This document shows, piece by piece, positions 61,839-64,000 of a stretch of 64,000 bases of DNA. How positions within the stretch are numbered: the stretch's first letter is position 1; each line of letters starts with the position of its first letter. This stretch comes from Liolophura sinensis. Lineage: Eukaryota > Mollusca > Polyplacophora > Chitonida > Chitonidae. Under the pieces are notes generated by a model. The model was not told the DNA's origin and ran no database searches. It worked only from the letters and a program-made list of their open reading frames with translations. Where the stretch lies: contig NC_088295.1 in NCBI RefSeq assembly GCF_032854445.1, positions 13,255,385-13,319,384 of the forward strand. The letters run 5' to 3'. The position numbers and the translations under genes are program-made.

Positions 61839-63700
61839 CAGTACACTGTCATTACTCTTAAGCCTGGTACACTGTCAATACTGTCACATTTGCTACAATG
61901 TCATTACTGTTACATCTGCTACACTGTCATTACTGTTACATCTGCTACACTGTCATTACTGTTACACCTGATACACTGTCATTACTGTCACATCTGGTAC
62001 ACCATCATTACTGTCACATCTGGTACACTGTCATTACTGTCACACCTCTGGCAGGTTGTCACCAATTTTTCACATAGTAGCCTACAGTTATTTCTGTTCC
62101 TCCTCATTCATGTTACAAGTTCTCATTCATGTTACACCTGGCACATGGTCATTCCTGTCACACATGGCATGCTGTCGCCATTTTTCACCTGGCAAGTTCT
62201 CATTCACATTACACCTGTACATCATTGTTTCACCTGGCCAGTTGTCATTTGTGTTACACCTGGTACACTGTCATTCCTGCAACACACGGCATGCTGTCAC
62301 CCATATTTCACCTGGTACAATGTCATTGCTACACCAGGCATGTTCTCATTCACATTACACTTGTTACACTGTCAGTCCTGCAACACATGGCATGTTGTCA
62401 CCCATTTTTCACCTGGTACAATGTCATTGCTACACCAGGCATGTTCTCATTCACATTACACTTGGTACACTGTCAGTCCTGCAACACATGGCATGTTGTC
62501 ACCCATTTTTCACCTGGTACAATGTCATTGCTACACCAGGCATGTTCTCATTCACATCACACTTGGTACACTGTCAGTCCTGCAACACATGGCATGTTGT
62601 CACCCATTTTTCACCTGGTACAATGTCATTGCTACACCAGGCATGTTCTCATTCACATTACACTTGGTACACTGTCATTCCTGCAACACATGGCATGTTG
62701 TCACCCATTTTTCACCTGGTACAATGTCATTGCTACACCAGGCATGTTCTCATTCACATTACACGTGGTACACTGTCATTCCTGCAACACATGGCATGTT
62801 GTCACCCATTTTTCACCTGGTACAATGTCACTGCTACACCAGGCATGTTCTCATTCACATTACACTTGGTACACTGTCATTCCTGCAACACATGGCATGT
62901 TGTCACCCATTTTTCACCTCGTACAATGTCATTGCTACACCAGGCATGTTCTCATTCACATTACACGTGGTACACTGTCATTCCTGCAACACATGGCATG
63001 TTGTCACCCATTTTTCACCTGGTACAATGTCATTGCTACACCAGGCATGTTCTCATTCACATCACACTTGGTACACTGTCATTCCTGCAACACATGGCAT
63101 GTTGTCACCCATTTTTCACCTGGTACAATGTCGTTGCTACACCAGGCATGTTCTCATGCACATTACACTTGGTACACTGTCATTCCTGCAACACATGGCA
63201 TGTTGTCACCCATTTTTCACCTGGTACAATGTCATAGCTACACCAGGCATGTTCTCATTCACATTACACTTGGTACACTGTCATTCCTGCAACACATGGC
63301 ATGTTGTCACCCATTTTTCACCTGGTACAATGTCATTGCTACACCAGGCATGTTCTCATTCACATTACACTTGGTACACTGTCAGTCCTGCAACACATGG
63401 CATGTTGTCACCCATTTTTCACCTGGTACAATGTCATTGCTACACCAGGCATGTTCTCATTCACATTATACTTGGTACACTGTCATTCCTGCAACACATG
63501 GCATGTTGTCACCCATTTTTCACCTGGTACAATGTCATTGCTACACCAGGCATGTTCTCATTCACATTACACTTGGTACACTGTCATTCCTGCAACCCAT
63601 GGCATGTTGTCACCCATTTTTCACCTGGTACAATGTCACTGTTACACCTGGCAGATTCTCATTACTGTTGCACCTGGCAATCTGTCATATATAGGTGTGT
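61839..63700. repeat. Satellite: 26-bp monomers grading into 101-bp four-part higher-order units
   Basis: From 61839 to about 62060 monomers of roughly 26 bases (ACACTGTCATTACTGTTACA...) stand side by side. From 62293 the landmark G[TC]TGTCACCCAT recurs every 101 bases exactly (62293, 62394, 62495, 62596 ... 63606), 14 times. Each 101-bp unit splits into four diverged monomers keyed by TGTCACCCATTTTTCACCTG, TGTCATTGCTACACCAGGC, TTCTCATTCACATTACACTT and TGTCATTCCTGCAACACATG. Units are almost identical, implying recent amplification. No stop codon occurs in any forward frame of the unit, and 101 is not a multiple of three. Long open frames therefore appear in all three forward frames; they are not genes. 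Confidence 0.95.
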
Positions 63701-63777
63701 TGAAAAATATTTCCTTCAACCAATCACAAAGCCGTCCCCTCTATTGCGTAAAACAGATCCAGTATTTCCTGACCACA

Positions 63778-63891
63778 TCACACGTGCTTGAATCCTGGAG
63801 ATACTCCATAATTCATGAAGTCAAACTGACTCATTTCTACAGAGGTTCTACACTCTGATTTCGTCGACTCCGGGAGGAAATCATCCTCATC
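63778..63891 (-). CDS. Possible terminal exon of an unidentified gene extending beyond the window
   Basis: On the minus strand an acceptor (TTGTTTATCAG) ending at 63892 opens a 38-codon frame to TGA at 63778. It encodes DEDDFLPESTKSECR, MSQFDFMNYGVSPG and the end FKHV. The acidic start, the clean acceptor and the stop make a plausible last exon, but I do not recognise the protein and chance is possible. The satellite would lie in its 3' flank. Confidence 0.35.
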   Translation of the reverse strand, partial: DEDDFLPESTKSECRTSVEMSQFDFMNYGVSPGFKHV

Positions 63892-64000
63892 CTGATAAAC
63901 AAAACAAAAACTAGAATGTTATGCATTTTCTAGTTGATACTTTTTTAACACTACCAGATTATCATTTCCTTTTAACCCTGAAAAATGTTAAATATAAAAT

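Noticed and set aside
61890-63791. A 633-codon open frame, the longest in the window, as a Cys/His-rich protein gene
   Set aside because: It lies wholly in the 101-bp satellite; the other two forward frames are open as well, and the peptide simply repeats every 101 residues.

Overview
The window is draft nuclear DNA from an animal. Genes are split into many exons with GT-AG introns, intergenic DNA is AT-rich, and there is one run of 200 Ns. The many tRNA-headed SINEs ending in (AAAT)n or (CACT)n, together with the gene content, suggest a lophotrochozoan, most likely a mollusc. That placement is an inference and I do not name a species.

Layout, left to right. (1) 491-8289, + strand: the last eight exons of a HERC4-type HECT ubiquitin ligase. 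(2) 10480-22545, +: a six-exon TMEM130-like single-pass membrane protein of 492 residues. (3) 23575-30235: a repeat-rich block with tRNA-like SINE pieces, a 37-bp monomer array organised as 111-bp trimers, a C-tract, and a 3.3-kb satellite of 88-bp units. (4) 30683-39266, -: coilin (COIL), seven coding exons, 563 residues. (5) 39595-43884, +: an uncharacterised nuclear-type protein with a DNA-glycosylase-like helix-hairpin-helix, head to head with coilin. Its first intron holds two DNA-element fossils: a foldback element and a hAT-like MITE with an 8-bp target duplication. (6) 44008-48057: a SINE-rich intergenic stretch with a possible zinc-finger fragment. (7) 48130-51428, -: ribosomal protein SA (RPSA), five coding exons, with a 53-bp tandem array in one intron. 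(8) 54026-60384, +: NTAN1 (N-terminal asparagine amidohydrolase), ten exons as far as can be read. Its splice sites are intact, but four single-base frame slips sit in the exons on either side of the assembly gap. (9) 61839-63700: a satellite that grades from 26-bp monomers into 101-bp four-part units and keeps all three forward frames open by arithmetic alone. (10) 63778-63891, -: a possible last exon of a gene lying beyond the window.

The genes are housekeeping genes: two belong to protein-turnover pathways (HERC4, NTAN1), one to nuclear bodies and snRNP biology (coilin), one to the ribosome (RPSA). They do not form one pathway. I saw no retrovirus-like or Polinton-like element and no convincing tRNA, rRNA or CRISPR locus. 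The least ordinary content is three unrelated satellites, two of them plainly built by stepwise higher-order amplification, the SINE families that share a 3' motif, the frame-slipped NTAN1, and the unnamed glycosylase-fold gene paired with coilin. Exon coordinates were assigned by eye from splice consensus, phase and remembered homologues, so any boundary may be off by a few bases.
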